A DNA stretch of 32,884 nucleotides from Haplomitrium mnioides. Lineage: Eukaryota; Marchantiophyta; Haplomitriopsida; Calobryales. The notes below the pieces were generated by a model. It saw only the letters and a program-made list of their open reading frames with translations. It did not search any database and was not told the DNA's origin. A program made the translations under genes and the position numbers. Location of the stretch: assembly GCA_049999725.1 (NCBI GenBank), contig JBNGIS010004996.1:1-32884 (forward strand), read 5' to 3'. Positions 10,760-21,208 of the stretch are shown piece by piece. Every line of letters starts with the position of its first letter. Position 1 is the stretch's first letter.

Positions 10760-11269
10760 CTAACTCTTCTCACTTCTGACACCAACCGATACACTGCTTA
10801 CCAATTCACCACTTTCATCCAAAGTCATAGGATTTTCAACAACCACAGTTTGAACTTGAGGAGGAGGCCGAGGAGGAGGCAAATTCAGTCTGGTCACAAA
10901 TTGGCAGAGGGCACACTGCACGGATTGCGCTCCTTGCGCATACATGAGAGTCATGCCACAGCCACCACAATTAACATGAGCAACCTGATTGCCGTCCATG
11001 GCCAGATTGACAGTGTGGCAGCAAGAGCACTGAACACTGGAAGCGCCTCGTGTATACATGAGCATCGTCCTACAGCCTCCACAAATCAAATGTGCCATCT
11101 CCGTCCCATGGCGGGGAACAGCTGTCACTGAACTGCAAAGCGCACAGCGAACATTGCTGGCTCCTTGAGGATAAACCAGTAGCGTTCTGCAACCCGTGCA
11201 AATGAGTTGATCTTGCGATCCAGAGTGCGTAGGATTCATGTGCTGAGAAGGGTACACCAACGGCATCAT
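10760..11269 (-). CDS. LSD1: LSD1-type triple zinc-finger protein
   Basis: A 169-residue protein with three LSD1-class zinc fingers of the CxxC...CxxC type at about residues 24-45 ([17 protein letters not shown]), 63-84 ([17 protein letters not shown]) and 101-122 ([17 protein letters not shown]). A proline-rich linker leads to the C-terminal signature [15 protein letters not shown], which I know from Arabidopsis LSD1 rather than from the shorter LOL1 branch. In flowering plants LSD1 limits the spread of cell death and tunes superoxide and copper/zinc superoxide dismutase responses, acting with bZIP and metacaspase partners; that role here is inferred. The first in-frame ATG is at 11267-11269; a second ATG follows at once. 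The frame runs uninterrupted to TAG, with no intron in the coding part. Confidence 0.93.
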   Translation of the reverse strand: MMPLVYPSQHMNPTHSGSQDQLICTGCRTLLVYPQGASNVRCALCSSVTAVPRHGTEMAHLICGGCRTMLMYTRGASSVQCSCCHTVNLAMDGNQVAHVNCGGCGMTLMYAQGAQSVQCALCQFVTRLNLPPPRPPPQVQTVVVENPMTLDESGELVSSVSVGVRSEKS

Positions 11270-11355
11270 TCCCTCACTCCCTCCCTCCCTCACATGCTCC
11301 TCATGCTTTCCTTCTCCGTCGTCTTCTCCTCCTGCTTCCCTGCACCGCCTCACAT

Positions 11356-11385
11356 CCCCTCCCCTCCCCTCCCCCCCCCCCCCCC
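11356..11385 (-). promoter_or_regulatory. G-quadruplex-capable tract upstream of LSD1
   Basis: On the plus strand three CCCC runs separated by single T are followed by fifteen C; read in the LSD1 sense direction this is a 15-G run followed by three GGGG runs. It lies 87-116 bp upstream of the likely start codon. If transcribed it would sit in the mRNA leader; if not, in the core promoter. A TATA-like TTGTATAAG on the minus strand (about 11408-11416) lies just upstream. The exact run length may be a sequencing approximation. Confidence 0.6.
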
Positions 11386-11399
11386 TACCGCATTCCCGA

Positions 11400-14300
11400 T
11401 CTTGTTCTTATACAAAGCTTTCGTCTCTTTCCACTCCACAACCCCTAATCTCCAATTTTCCAAGTCCAAGGCTACTGCAAAACCCTACAACTTTCTAAGG
11501 TTATCTTTGAGCGACGGGCAGGTTTGGAGCATACCAATCGGGACAGCCTTCATTCATGAATTCTTCTTCACCATGACAGTCTGCTTTCATAAATTTGCCA
11601 TCACCATGACGAAGGAGAGTCTTGGTTGTTTTCTGAAGAATTTCTGCCACAATCAAAACCCAGTAAGGGAATTTGCCATCCAGGCAGTTGACCTTAGACT
11701 GGCTTCTTGGTGAGATGTATGGATGCCGATTCGCAAATCTCTAAAGGACGGGTGCAGCACAGAGGATCGAAGAAGCACTTACTCAAGAAATACGAATATG
11801 CATGTAAGACTGAGAACATGGGTGCCAAAGATTCGGTTAACGGCAGCAAGACAAGAGTCGACCAATTCTCCTTCATCTCTACTGTCACTAGGCCGACTCA
11901 AAGCAACCCATATTCGCGAGAACAAATGAAGGCTCTGCCTGCACGACTCGACACAGTGGGCATCCACAGGGCTTGATCACGATAATATCAGATCGACAAC
12001 AGAACTAACGACGGCTGTACAATGGAACAGTCACCATTTTCATAACGTAGATTGAGCATTGAAAAACCTGTTGTACGGGCTCAGCATGTAGACTGTAGGT
12101 TGAAATGTGAGGAAAATAGTCCGTCGATACAAATAGTTACCCTACAATCTTAGTTACCACTGCGAGTTACGCCTCATTGTACGTTAATCCAATTCTATTC
12201 TGTTCTTTGTAAAGTCTTTAACGGGCCAGAGTCTTGTGAAACCGCTGAGTTGGTATAAAGCCCTTGAGGAGATGGTAGATGCCGTGGAGGGGCATCAATT
12301 GTGATACTCAGACTTCTCAATAAAATTCGACGCATGCAGTTGGATCTGTACTCATAGCCTCATGTGGGCCAGAAAGTCCTAGAGAGTTTTCGTACCTTGG
12401 TTCTTTGAGTTTCGATTTTAGCCCAGTTTTCTGACTAGGGGCTGTAGAGTACACAACCAGTTTTATCTCATTGAACTGTGAACTGGGGATGCATCTCAAT
12501 TCTCCTCTGCTGGAATCCTCCCGGACCAACTAGTTCCTGCTCGCTTGTTTAGCACGTTAGGTGATCTCCCTAAAGCGGGAGCCCTGAGTTGCAATTCTAC
12601 TTACTGCAGCAGTAAACAGAGTCGTGTACGTAAGCTTGGAAAATTCAGTTGGCTCTTCACTTTTGTGATGCAGCTGTAGAATGGTCACAAAAAAAACAGT
12701 AAGTTTTACGGAAGAAAGTTGAAAATCTGTCTTAATGCAATGCCGCTCCCCGGTATAATTTTGAAATGAGGGGTGTTGCGTTCTAGATTTGGGGATGTCC
12801 TTGGTAGGGGAGGAAAAAAGAGTTTTGGATGGTGTGATTCCCACATCTGATCTATTGAGCTTTGTTTTATCGTTCAATTTCTCATAAGTGAACACACTAC
12901 CCGCTCACTCAGCTTTTGTTTTGTCATCAGTTGCATTTTCCTCGAACCGTTTTGACGTCAATTGCAGCATCTCCCTCTATGCCGGTTAGTCTATACACGA
13001 CTAATACAGAGGGAAAAGTGGCATTCTTATGCATGAATGTATGCTTACCTCTGTCTTAATTTACCCTGTCTCAAGTTTTGTGCTACCTCTGTCTGTCTAG
13101 CTCTGAGGGCTTCGTGATTGATTCTCTGCCTTCAATTTTATGATCAAATGCTGTTTTTTGTGATCCTTGTGTTTCAATGAAGCTCAACTTAAAGGGACAC
13201 GTGATTCAATGTCCTGAATTCGTTGGATGGTCATTTTTGTCACAAATAATCTTCTTCCACAAATACTTCGATCCTGGACAGAGCTGAGAAATCAGGCTTA
13301 TTCTCCTATGTTTCTCCATCAATTGGTCTTCTCAAGCAGTTCCCAAGCAAATCCTTTTGAAGAAAATAATCTTTCCTTCTTGAGAGTAACTTGATGGGAC
13401 AGCTGACAACGAGGTGGATCCATGACATGACGAAAACAACCGATTATAAAATCTTCCAAATGATGGTAATTGAAGCAGCAGCTGCTTTACAATTGAAATT
13501 ACACGTCCATGCGTGCTGTGCTTGCCAGACTGCATTGTACTATGTGAAGTCCCACACATAAGATGGGCCGTCGGATGTTTTGTCCGCGTTTGAGAGTATA
13601 GTTGCCGAAGAAAGTGTGCGTTGGGAAAAGGGTGGGCAATAAATGTTGTCGCGAAGAAAGGCGGAGAAGATGGCATGTGTGAAGAAGAAGCGGGGACAGA
13701 CAGTAGGGAAATCTACGAAGGGGAAGGTTGCCCTACGGAGGAGATCCGAACACGCTCAACTCAACTGCATCCATTCTTGCGGCAATGTTCGGCTCGTAAT
13801 CCAGCTTCAACCAGCAGTTCGGCATATCACAAGAGTGGTCCCTGAACCGAGTAGCTCCTTTTGAGAAATTCGCAACCCGAAAGCGTTATTGACCCAGCGT
13901 ATAGCAATGATGCATCGAACTTACTACGGATGACATCATACTCAGAGCTCCCTTGTTGCTGACCAACAAAACTATTGATTGTCTTCAGAATTCATGTACT
14001 GTGGTGGTGAATGAATATGTCCGTGATTGTGGAACAGAGCTTTGTCGTGTCTGCGGATAGCCTGTGGCCACCACTGGAATTGTTGTCGTTGCCTTGCTAC
14101 AGAGAGCTCGACTGTGGACTCTGTTCAGCAACACAATATAAACTCGTATCCTAAAACAAATTTTTTCCAGCTTCACGCAGGAGCCAGGAGCATTCACACA
14201 GGTTTCTAAATCCTTTTGGAAGCCTACCGCGGTCTCGTTACCTCAATCCAGCCAAAGCAGCGGCAATATTGGCTGAATCTTGCAAGACTTGAACATATTC

Positions 14301-15176
14301 AACCTTGCAAGACGAGACTCTGTTCATGTACACTTCTATGATTTCAGAAAAGCGTATGTTCCTAACACTGCTAATCATACACTTGAAGCTTTGTTAGAAA
14401 TTCAAGCGCCAAATACAAAAAGTGGATCATGCACGTAATATTTTCCCAAGAAAAATATTAAAAGTCAACGTACTACCAAGAGTTTTCATATCCGGCATGA
14501 AATTGCAGTACTACGCTGAAGAGGATGAGAAGAAAGCGATGTGTTGCTTTTTCGATACTTCTAAAGTAGACTAGCTGAGAATCGCCGGTTGTTAGAGAAA
14601 GTGTTTGCTCATAGGGCAGACAATTGTGGAATTGAACACCTGAAACATCAAGTAGCCGCCAATGTTGTCGTTTCATGGTCTGACATGTGGATGATGAGCA
14701 TGAAGTGTCAACAATGTACAGGTCCTTAAAGAGACCTAGTTCTAGAAAGTAGCGATGACATCTACAGTGCTCAAATCTTTTGAGAATTTTGCGTTCCCAA
14801 AGAGGCTCACCCGTCGGCCAAATTCTGAGTACAGTGGACTAGACTTCGCTGACCTCAAAGTGTCATGCAAAGCAGAAGTAGCGTGTTTAGTAAAGGAGAC
14901 TTACATACGGCGAATTTCAATAATGGCATCTATGGAAAAAAATTTGTACACGTGGACGAATTCTGTGAGCCAAACCCGTTTCTAGCCTCGAGAAAAAACT
15001 TTGGTGAGTCGTGGCGGAACCGATGATCGCCATGTCAGCAACCTTCTGCAGCAGCGGGAGGTGACGACAGCTAGGCTTCAGTGGAGAAGAAGTAACGGCG
15101 GGGCAGAAGGATGGAATTAGGAATTGTGGTGTCAGGGTTGTGGGAATGAGATCACATCAGCAGAAGGAAGAGCAGG
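11400..15176. other. Long region without a confident gene
   Basis: Mixed-composition sequence with only short, overlapping frames on both strands and no recognisable domain, transposon end or RNA gene. The first few hundred bases probably hold the LSD1 promoter. It could contain lineage-specific or noncoding transcripts, but nothing in the sequence supports a specific call. Confidence 0.5.
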
Positions 15177-15653
15177 ATGGCGCATGTACTTTGGAGAAAT
15201 TTTCTCCGTCAGACTGTCAAATTCATGAAGCTCATGTCACCGACTGCACTCTTGAAAAGAGTTCGGACGAGCTACATCAATTCGTTGACGAAGATATCAT
15301 TTGAATCTCCGCTTGGATACCCAGGTATGGGATATTCATATGGCACTTATACTGCTGCTTGTGCCAGTGAGTCTTCTCAGTATCAGGGGCGCTACAGCCG
15401 AATCAAACAGGAAGAGATTTACACGTCTTCGAAAGACGGCTCATCGAATCGTTCTAGAAGCACTTCAAACTTGAATTGCTCATGTTGCAGAAGAGGCCGG
15501 AAGCCATGGGCGAAGTTCCAAAATCCAGATGCTATGGCCAGACCTTCAACCACGATTTCGCCACCGCAGCCGTTTATAAGCCGGCTCTCATCGACGCCAA
15601 TTTTCACCATATACGAGAATGATGATTTAGGGTGCTCAGGTTGTCCTCAATAA
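15177..15653 (+). CDS. Hypothetical 158-residue protein
   Basis: A single open frame from an ATG in good plant context (A at -3, G at +4) to TAA. The N-terminal third is basic with hydrophobic residues (MAHVLWRNFLRQTVKF, LLKRVRTSYINSLTKI), followed by a Gly/Tyr-rich patch (PLGYPGMGYSYGTY), a Ser-rich middle with a cysteine pair (NLNCSCCRRGRKPW) and a Pro/Ser-rich end finishing DLGCSGCPQ. The residue mix looks more protein-like than neighbouring frames. I recognise no family. Later Met residues at 17 and 20 are possible starts. It could still be a chance frame. Confidence 0.4.
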   Translation: MAHVLWRNFLRQTVKFMKLMSPTALLKRVRTSYINSLTKISFESPLGYPGMGYSYGTYTAACASESSQYQGRYSRIKQEEIYTSSKDGSSNRSRSTSNLNCSCCRRGRKPWAKFQNPDAMARPSTTISPPQPFISRLSSTPIFTIYENDDLGCSGCPQ

Positions 15654-16244
15654 TGCAAGGGTCAGTGAATCGGTCCTTTCATTCCCACCAGGCTCTTGGT
15701 GCGTTATTGTGTGATGAAGCACGGAGCCTCGGGGTCTTTCCTGCAGACACATCAGCCGACACAGGAAAAACGTTGTTGTATCTAGTCATATAAAGTGTGC
15801 TCGAGTACAGATCAGAATCTACAGTGTAGTAGTAGTAGTTCTGATAATTGATTTGCTAGCGATTCTGCGGCTTATCCGTCATGTACATATTTCTTCAAAT
15901 TCAGACTAGTTTCCATTCAAGTTTCACATCATGTTGGATTGACAAGTTTAAACTTTACTACTGTCGCGAGCAGTTTCTTCCTGGGCTAATGAATTTCTCG
16001 ATGGCGTATTTGCTGTTGCCTCTCGGGCTTTGGCAATGGTATGACTAGCGCAACGACACTCAACCATCTCAAAGGAGAGTCTAGGAATAGTGTATCGGGT
16101 ACAACATCACAAGCGAGCGTCGCGGAATAGTGTACCTTTGAATAGTGTATGACTTTTGGTGGCGGGTACAAGATTGTCAATTTTCTTTATCGGAACTGTC
16201 AACTTCTTTGTTCACGACGATGGCCTACCCCATATCTGTCCGCG
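15654..16244. other. Spacer, nothing assigned
   Basis: No gene or transposon end recognised. Three short gaatagtgta repeats occur at about 16086-16150, shortly before the minisatellite whose units contain gtgtacc. Confidence 0.5.
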
Positions 16245-17200
16245 TCAAGCAGTGTGTACCTCAAACTAAAACTTCGAAGGCGGTGTACCTGATATCCTCA
16301 AACTAAAAATTTGAAGGCGTGTACACCATATCTGTCAAATGAAGGCAGTGGGTACCCCACATCGTCATGCTGAAAATTCGAGGACGTGTGCTGGGCCCAC
16401 ATCCGCAAACTGAAAAGTCGAAGGCGTTGTACCGCACATCCATCGAATGAAAATTGTGAGGTGGTCTACCCTACACCCTCAAAATGAAAATGCGGTGTCC
16501 ACATCCTCAAAACAAAAATTCGAAGGCACTCGAAGCCAATGTGTACCACACATAAACCGAAAAGTCGAAGGCGTTGTGCACATCCATCGAATACCCTACA
16601 TCCTAAAAATAAAAATTTGAAGCCAGTGTCCACATCCTCAAAATAAAAATTCGAAGGCATTCGAAAGGCACGGTGTACCACACATCCTCAAACTGAAAAG
16701 TCGAGGGCGATGTAATTGAATGAAAATTCGGAGGTGGTGTACCCCACATCCTCAAAATGAAAATTCGAAAGCGGTGTACCCCACATCGTGAAACTGAAAA
16801 TTTGAAGGCGGTGTCCACATCGTCAAAATAAAAATTTGAAAGCGGTGTCCACATCGTCAAAATGAAAATTCGAAGGCGGTGTCCACATCCTTAAAATAAA
16901 ATTTTGAAGCCACTGTCCACATCCTCAAAATGAAAATTCCAAGGCACTATGTACCCCACATCCTCAAACTGAGAAGTCGAAAGCGTTGTACCACACATCC
17001 GTGGAATGAAAGTTCGCAGGCGGTGTACCCCACATCCTCAAAATGAAAATTCGAAGGCAGTTGTACCCCACACGTCCTCAAACTGAAAAGTCGGAGGCAG
17101 TGTACCCCACATCCCCAAAATGAAAATTCGAAGGCAGTGTGTACCCCACACCTGTAGCGGCGTGTACCCCACACCCTCAAACTAACAATTCCAAGTGAGT
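16245..17200. repeat. Minisatellite, 33-40 bp units
   Basis: About two dozen tandem units with core ccccacatcctcaaaatgaa, aattcgaaggc and gtgtac. Two unit types mix: a longer one (37-40 bp) with gtgtaccccacatcc and a shorter one (33-35 bp) with gtgtccacatcc, which has lost the accc segment. Short-type units cluster at about 16805-16945. The array starts about 210 bp beyond the NPF stop codon on the downstream side, so transcripts that read past the NPF terminator would contain it. Minus-strand frames across it (repeats of FILRMW and FHFEDV) are repeat artefacts. Confidence 0.93.
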
Positions 17201-17407
17201 GCGTGTGTTGCGAGATGAAGTTGTTGGGCAAAGGAATCCACCAGCTTCCATGGTAGGTACTAAAAGAGCAAACTTATTGACAGCTTGAATCAAATGATGT
17301 AGAAAAAATTAAGGCATGAGCCAGCCACTGACTCAATTTTATTGATGGTTTGTCACAAATTACTGACCGAACCATCATAAATTTAAAGTACAATGGAGCT
17401 CATGTGG

Positions 17408-19458
17408 CTACACCGGAAGATGATCAGTTTCATGAACCTCCTCTTCAATTCCTTCATCTCGAATTTCGCGATTACTTTGATATTTGAACCAGTTAGCTGC
17501 AACGAGAAAGAAGAGAAAGCTTACAGTGGCGAACACAGCAACAATCCCGTAAAAGTAGTTGAGATGCCCATTATTCAAGTCCACCACTAACCAACCATGC
17601 TCACCCGCGTCACTTGTACAGCTGTGAACGATTGCCACCAATGCACTACTCATAAAACTGCCCACTGCTTGTGCACACAAGCAAAGGGAAATTCCCATGG
17701 ATCTCATCTGAGCGGGAGATTCATTGTAAAACAGATCCAACTCTCCAGCATAAACAAAAACTGATCCTGAGCCGACGAAGAAGAACTGTGGATATAGCCA
17801 CAGCACGCTCATGCTTGCCTGTGTTCCAGAACTTGCTCGTTTCAGACGTTCAGACTCTACTATTCCTGCTGCAATCATCGAAAGAATTGAGAGAACCAGA
17901 CCGATGCCTATCCTTTGAAGATTGGTAACACCCGAATCAATACCGGTCAATTTTCTCATAACTCGGACGAAGACGGGTTGGTACAGTAGCGTCATAACTA
18001 TAATAGTTAGAATGAGGAACACTCCAATGCAGGGAGACGGCATGTTGAATACCCCAAGGTATCTATCCATGAACGTTGCTTGCCTCACAGAGAAGGTCAG
18101 CATTTGAGAATACACGGTCCAAAACGAGAATGTTGTGAGCATGATGGGCAGCAATCTCAAAACCATTTTGACCTCTTCAACTTGCGTCACAGTTGGTGTC
18201 GCTGCTGTATGTATTGGGCATGGTTTTGCATGATCCTGTAGCACTCTGCTTGTCACAGGAATAATTGCTGCTTTGTCCAAAAACCTGGAAATGCCATGAA
18301 TATCCAACGTTAGTGTTCGCAATATAATACAGTTACGTATCTTCCGACAACTCAAAACAATGTTAGACTAGAGCGAAACAATGTTAGACTAGAGTGTAGT
18401 AAACTTTAATGGAATCTTACAAAAATTGTTTGGTGCGTCTCATGTGCTGAGCGGGGTCGTGGTCATTGAGCATTGGAAAATCCGAGGTAAGTGGGATCTT
18501 TCTCTTGTTGATGGCTGCTGTGAAGACACAAAACATGGTCGTCAAGGGGCTTCCTTGCTGAGTTCCACGTCTGTAGTACCCCTTACCACCCACGAATGCG
18601 ATTAAGGCTATACACATTAGCCCAGATGTGATTGCAAACGCAGTTCCGATTCCGAAGCGGACCTGGAGAAAGATCAACAAAGTGACCGAGAAAAGCCCAC
18701 CAAAAGTTATAGCGAAGACAAACACGTTGAAAAACTGCCCCATCTTTTTTTTCTCTTCGATATTGTCCTTGTCGAACTGATCTGCTCCAAATGCTGAGAC
18801 GCATGACTTTATGCCACCCGTTCCTAGTGCAACAAGGTACAGCGCTGCATACAGAAGTAAGAGTTTCCACCCGTGGCTGACCTCGCAACTATCCTGAAGG
18901 GAACAGCTTGGGAGCTTGAATGCATGCAAGGATACTCTGAGCGTGAGCAACGCCATACCCTGTACATGAACCAGCGTCGCATGATTAAAAAGTACGAGAA
19001 ATAAAAGCATACTACATTCGTATTCATTTGGAGATTTGCATTAACAAAATGCAATTAGCTGAAATGAAACACACAACGCAAATGCTCACCGTGAATTGGC
19101 AGATTTCTGATAAAAGAATAGTCCAGAATCTACCCAAGAACGCATCAGCAAGAAAGCCTCCTCCCAGGGCGAGAATGTAAGACACTCCCAGGAAGTTGGT
19201 TAGTACATTTGCTGAATACGGCTGAGACAGATGCTCATCTTCAATCAGATACGATGTCAACAAGTAAGAGATGCCTGTAGTGGCTATCCTCTCACAGATT
19301 TCTATTCCAAAAATGCAAGGGGCAGTTGCCCACCCTCCGGTTTTGTTAGTTATGGAGTTCTCATGATCTTCTTCTTGGCTTCGTTCTCCTTTCATCATCC
19401 CATGCACACCTCCTCCTCCTCCTCCTCCTCCTCCGCACTCCATCTCAATCTCCAGCAT
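17408..19458 (-). CDS. NRT1/PTR-family (NPF) proton-coupled transporter
   Basis: Three exons join cleanly: 19458-19090, 18959-18421 and 18284-17408, giving 594 residues, the usual length for the family. Junctions are ACG|GTGAGC to TACAG|GGTATG (phase 0) and TTTTT|GTAAGA to TTCCAG|GTTTTT (phase 2). The proton-coupling motif ExxER is present as EICER at residues 53-57 in the first membrane helix, followed by the usual GGFLADAFLGRF loop. Later come GTGGIKSCVSAFGADQFD, a charged central loop (QHMRRTKQF, FLDKAAI), then SVRQATFMDR and LQRIGIGLVLSILSM, all family hallmarks, with about 12 membrane spans. Members move nitrate, di/tripeptides or hormones across plasma or vacuolar membranes; the substrate cannot be read from sequence, and I do not assign a subfamily. 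The N-terminus carries nine Gly encoded by a trinucleotide repeat. Confidence 0.95.
18357..18394. repeat. 17-bp repeat in NPF intron 2
   Basis: The 17-bp sequence acaatgttagactagag occurs twice (18357-18373 and 18378-18394) within the 136-bp second intron, 21 bp apart. Confidence 0.85.
19409..19434 (-). repeat. GGA trinucleotide repeat coding for poly-Gly
   Basis: An uninterrupted cct run on the plus strand reads as GGA codons and gives nine consecutive Gly in the NPF N-terminal tail (residues 9-17), ahead of the first membrane helix. Repeats like this vary in length in steps of one residue without breaking the frame. Confidence 0.92.
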
Positions 19459-19509
19459 TCAGTTTCATGAGAACCCACAACTCTCTTCGCTGTCAGTCTC
19501 TCCCTTGCC

Positions 19510-19515
19510 TATATA
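19510..19515 (-). promoter_or_regulatory. Candidate TATA box of the NPF gene
   Basis: TATATA preceded by AAG on the minus strand, 52-57 bp upstream of the NPF start codon. That would leave a leader of only about 20-25 nt, short but possible. Support is position and sequence only. Confidence 0.35.
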
Positions 19516-19680
19516 CTTGTTCCATACAAGGCAGTCAAAGCCTCTCTGAAGTTGGGAAGCACTTTCCAGGTGACAAGATGCTTTTCGACAACATTTCCCG
19601 ACAAGCAAACTCTCCGGCATAAGTTACAATGGGTGATGGTAAATTTTGTCATATATTGGAATTGGAACAAACTTTGTAAT

Positions 19681-19787
19681 AAATTAAAATTCAATTTTGC
19701 TAGTAATAGAGAAATTTCATGCTAAAATTAAAATTTAATTTTGCTAGTACTAAAAGTAATAGTAAAATTTCACGCTAAAATTAAAAT
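19681..19787. repeat. AT-rich tandem repeat in NPF promoter side
   Basis: Two and a bit units of about 43-52 bp carrying aaattaaaattcaattttgc, tagta and aaatttcaygct. It lies about 220-330 bp upstream of the NPF start. Nothing else is recognised from 19520 to 20148. Confidence 0.75.
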
Positions 19788-20148
19788 TAGGTTTCAATTG
19801 CTACCAAATATTCCAGGTGGGTGAAAATACGCTTCTGCACTTGTTTTATTAACTAAGATTTGCTACTTTCAGGTACGGTGTTAATTGTTATTAAAAATAA
19901 GGTAACTATTTTGCAAGCTGTAAAATGATTTTGAGAGTTGAATTAACGTAACTCGTCCTTTACCAAAAGATGAGTTACTGTACTAATGATAGAAACGACA
20001 TGTGGTGAAGACAGGACGCGTGGGGAGAGTTGAGAGGGATTTGAAGATTGCTAGCGGAGGGTGAATTCAGATTGCGATGGCATTTGGGGAATGGGGAAAG
20101 ATTGAGAGGATTTGGACGATTGCGTGCCGAGGGTGGAGAGATTGCCAA

Positions 20149-20420
20149 GGGATATTGTCTCCAGAAGCAGACTTCGCAGGGGTTTTGTCTCCAGAAATAG
20201 AGTTCGAAGTGATTGGAGTGGCTTGGCAGGGATTTTGTCTCCAGAAATAGAGTTCGAAGTGATTGGAATGGCTTGGCAGGGATTTTGTCTCCAGAAATAG
20301 AGTTCGAAGTGATTGGAATGGCTTGGCAGGGATTTTGTCTCCAGAAACAGAGTTCGATTGGAATGGCTTCGCAGGGATTTTGGTTCCAAAAACAAAGTTC
20401 GTAGTGATTGGAATGAGTTG
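20149..20420. repeat. 50-bp tandem array
   Basis: Six units with ggattttgtctccagaaata, gagttcgaagtgattgg and aatggcttggca. The three central units (from 20179, 20229, 20279) are nearly identical at exactly 50 bp; the outer ones are shorter and diverged. Minus-strand frames reading LFLETKSLPSHSNHFEL come from the repeat and are not evidence of a gene. Confidence 0.93.
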
Positions 20421-20780
20421 TGGTCTGCTCTACCCTTGCATTGGATGCCATCCGATGTTTGTAATCTTCTGTACCCTTGCATTGGATTGGCATCGACTTG
20501 ATGCCCCTTCAAAAAGGGTAGAGCAGATTACAAGCACCCACAATCCAATGCAAGGTTATGGATGCAGCTTCAAAAGGGGTAGAGCAGATTACAAGCACTC
20601 AATTCAATGCTAACACAATTTGCACCCACCATCTAATGCAAGGTTATGCAAGGGTAGAGCAGATTACAAGCACACACAATTCAATGTTAACACAATTCGC
20701 ACCCACAATCCAATGCAAGGTTATGCATGATGCAAGGGTAGAGCAGATTACAAGCACACACAATTCAATGTTAACACAAA
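20421..20780. repeat. Mixed direct and inverted repeat cluster
   Basis: Direct copies of gggtagagcagattacaagc lie at about 20516, 20576, 20653 and 20736, each accompanied by ccaatgcaaggttatg. Two copies in the opposite orientation lie at 20421-20444 and 20461-20485 (ctacccttgcattgg). The inverted and direct sets face each other about 70-300 bp apart and could pair. Confidence 0.88.
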
Positions 20781-20935
20781 TTTGGACAACGCAAAATAGC
20801 TCATCTAGTGGCTGCCTCATCTAAGCCAATTCTTTCTACTACATAGACAACGCAAAACGACTTGGACAACGCAAAATAGCGCATCTAGTGGCTATTCTAA
20901 GCCAATTCTTTCTGCTACTTTTGTCTTCCCTCTGC
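20781..20935. repeat. Two copies of an about 60-80 bp unit
   Basis: ttggacaacgcaaaatag, catctagtggct and taagccaattctttct occur in order at 20782-20843 and 20862-20920. The second copy has a small deletion. Part of the unit recurs inverted in the first intron of the downstream gene. Confidence 0.88.
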
Positions 20936-20959
20936 GCAACTGAATTAAGCTCTGTTTTC

Positions 20960-21170
20960 CAACTGTTGTAACTTTGTTTCTCGAGACTAAACACTTTGAC
21001 CTGTGTGTTTGTGAGTTAAAATCACTTCTACCGAGACACAAAAACACTTCGACCTCTGTTTCTGGAGACAAAATGTCTTCGACCCCTCAAGTTCCTGGAG
21101 TCCAAATCACTGCGACCGAGACAAAGTATCTTCGACATTTGTTCTATTTCTGGAGTGAAAGTAGGAAACA
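20960..21170. repeat. Diverged inverted relatives of the 50-bp array
   Basis: About three units such as cttcgacctctgtttctgga followed by gacaaaatgtcttcgacc. Reverse-complemented, they match the 50-bp array at 20149-20420 (tttgtctccagaaayagag, ttcgaagtg). They end about 40 bp before the start codon at 21209. Confidence 0.75.
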
Positions 21171-21208
21171 GCCCTAGAATTTGGGTCGCGTGAGGGGAGA
21201 TAGGATCC

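Noticed and set aside
11351-11353. Upstream start for LSD1 adding 28 residues
   Set aside because: The codon there is GTG, not ATG, and the added residues are low-complexity leader-like sequence; the family starts near MPLVYP.
11207-11713. 168-codon plus-strand frame opposite the LSD1 start region
   Set aside because: It is antisense to LSD1 and its promoter, its Pro run comes from the C-rich tract, and no family resemblance is seen.
13332-13676. 114-codon minus-strand frame
   Set aside because: Low-complexity composition with overlapping frames on the other strand and no recognisable motif.
16466-17231. Minus-strand frames with repeated FHFEDV / FILRMW peptides
   Set aside because: They follow the 33-40 bp minisatellite; unit lengths vary and frames break repeatedly, so this is not a repeat protein.
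18583-18888. Second frame overlapping NPF exon 2
   Set aside because: Shadow of the transporter coding sequence, which has clear family motifs in its own frame.
20051-20512. Minus-strand frames with repeated LFLETKSLPSHSNHFEL peptides
   Set aside because: They lie wholly in the 50-bp tandem array, shift between frames because 50 is not a multiple of three, and have no domain.
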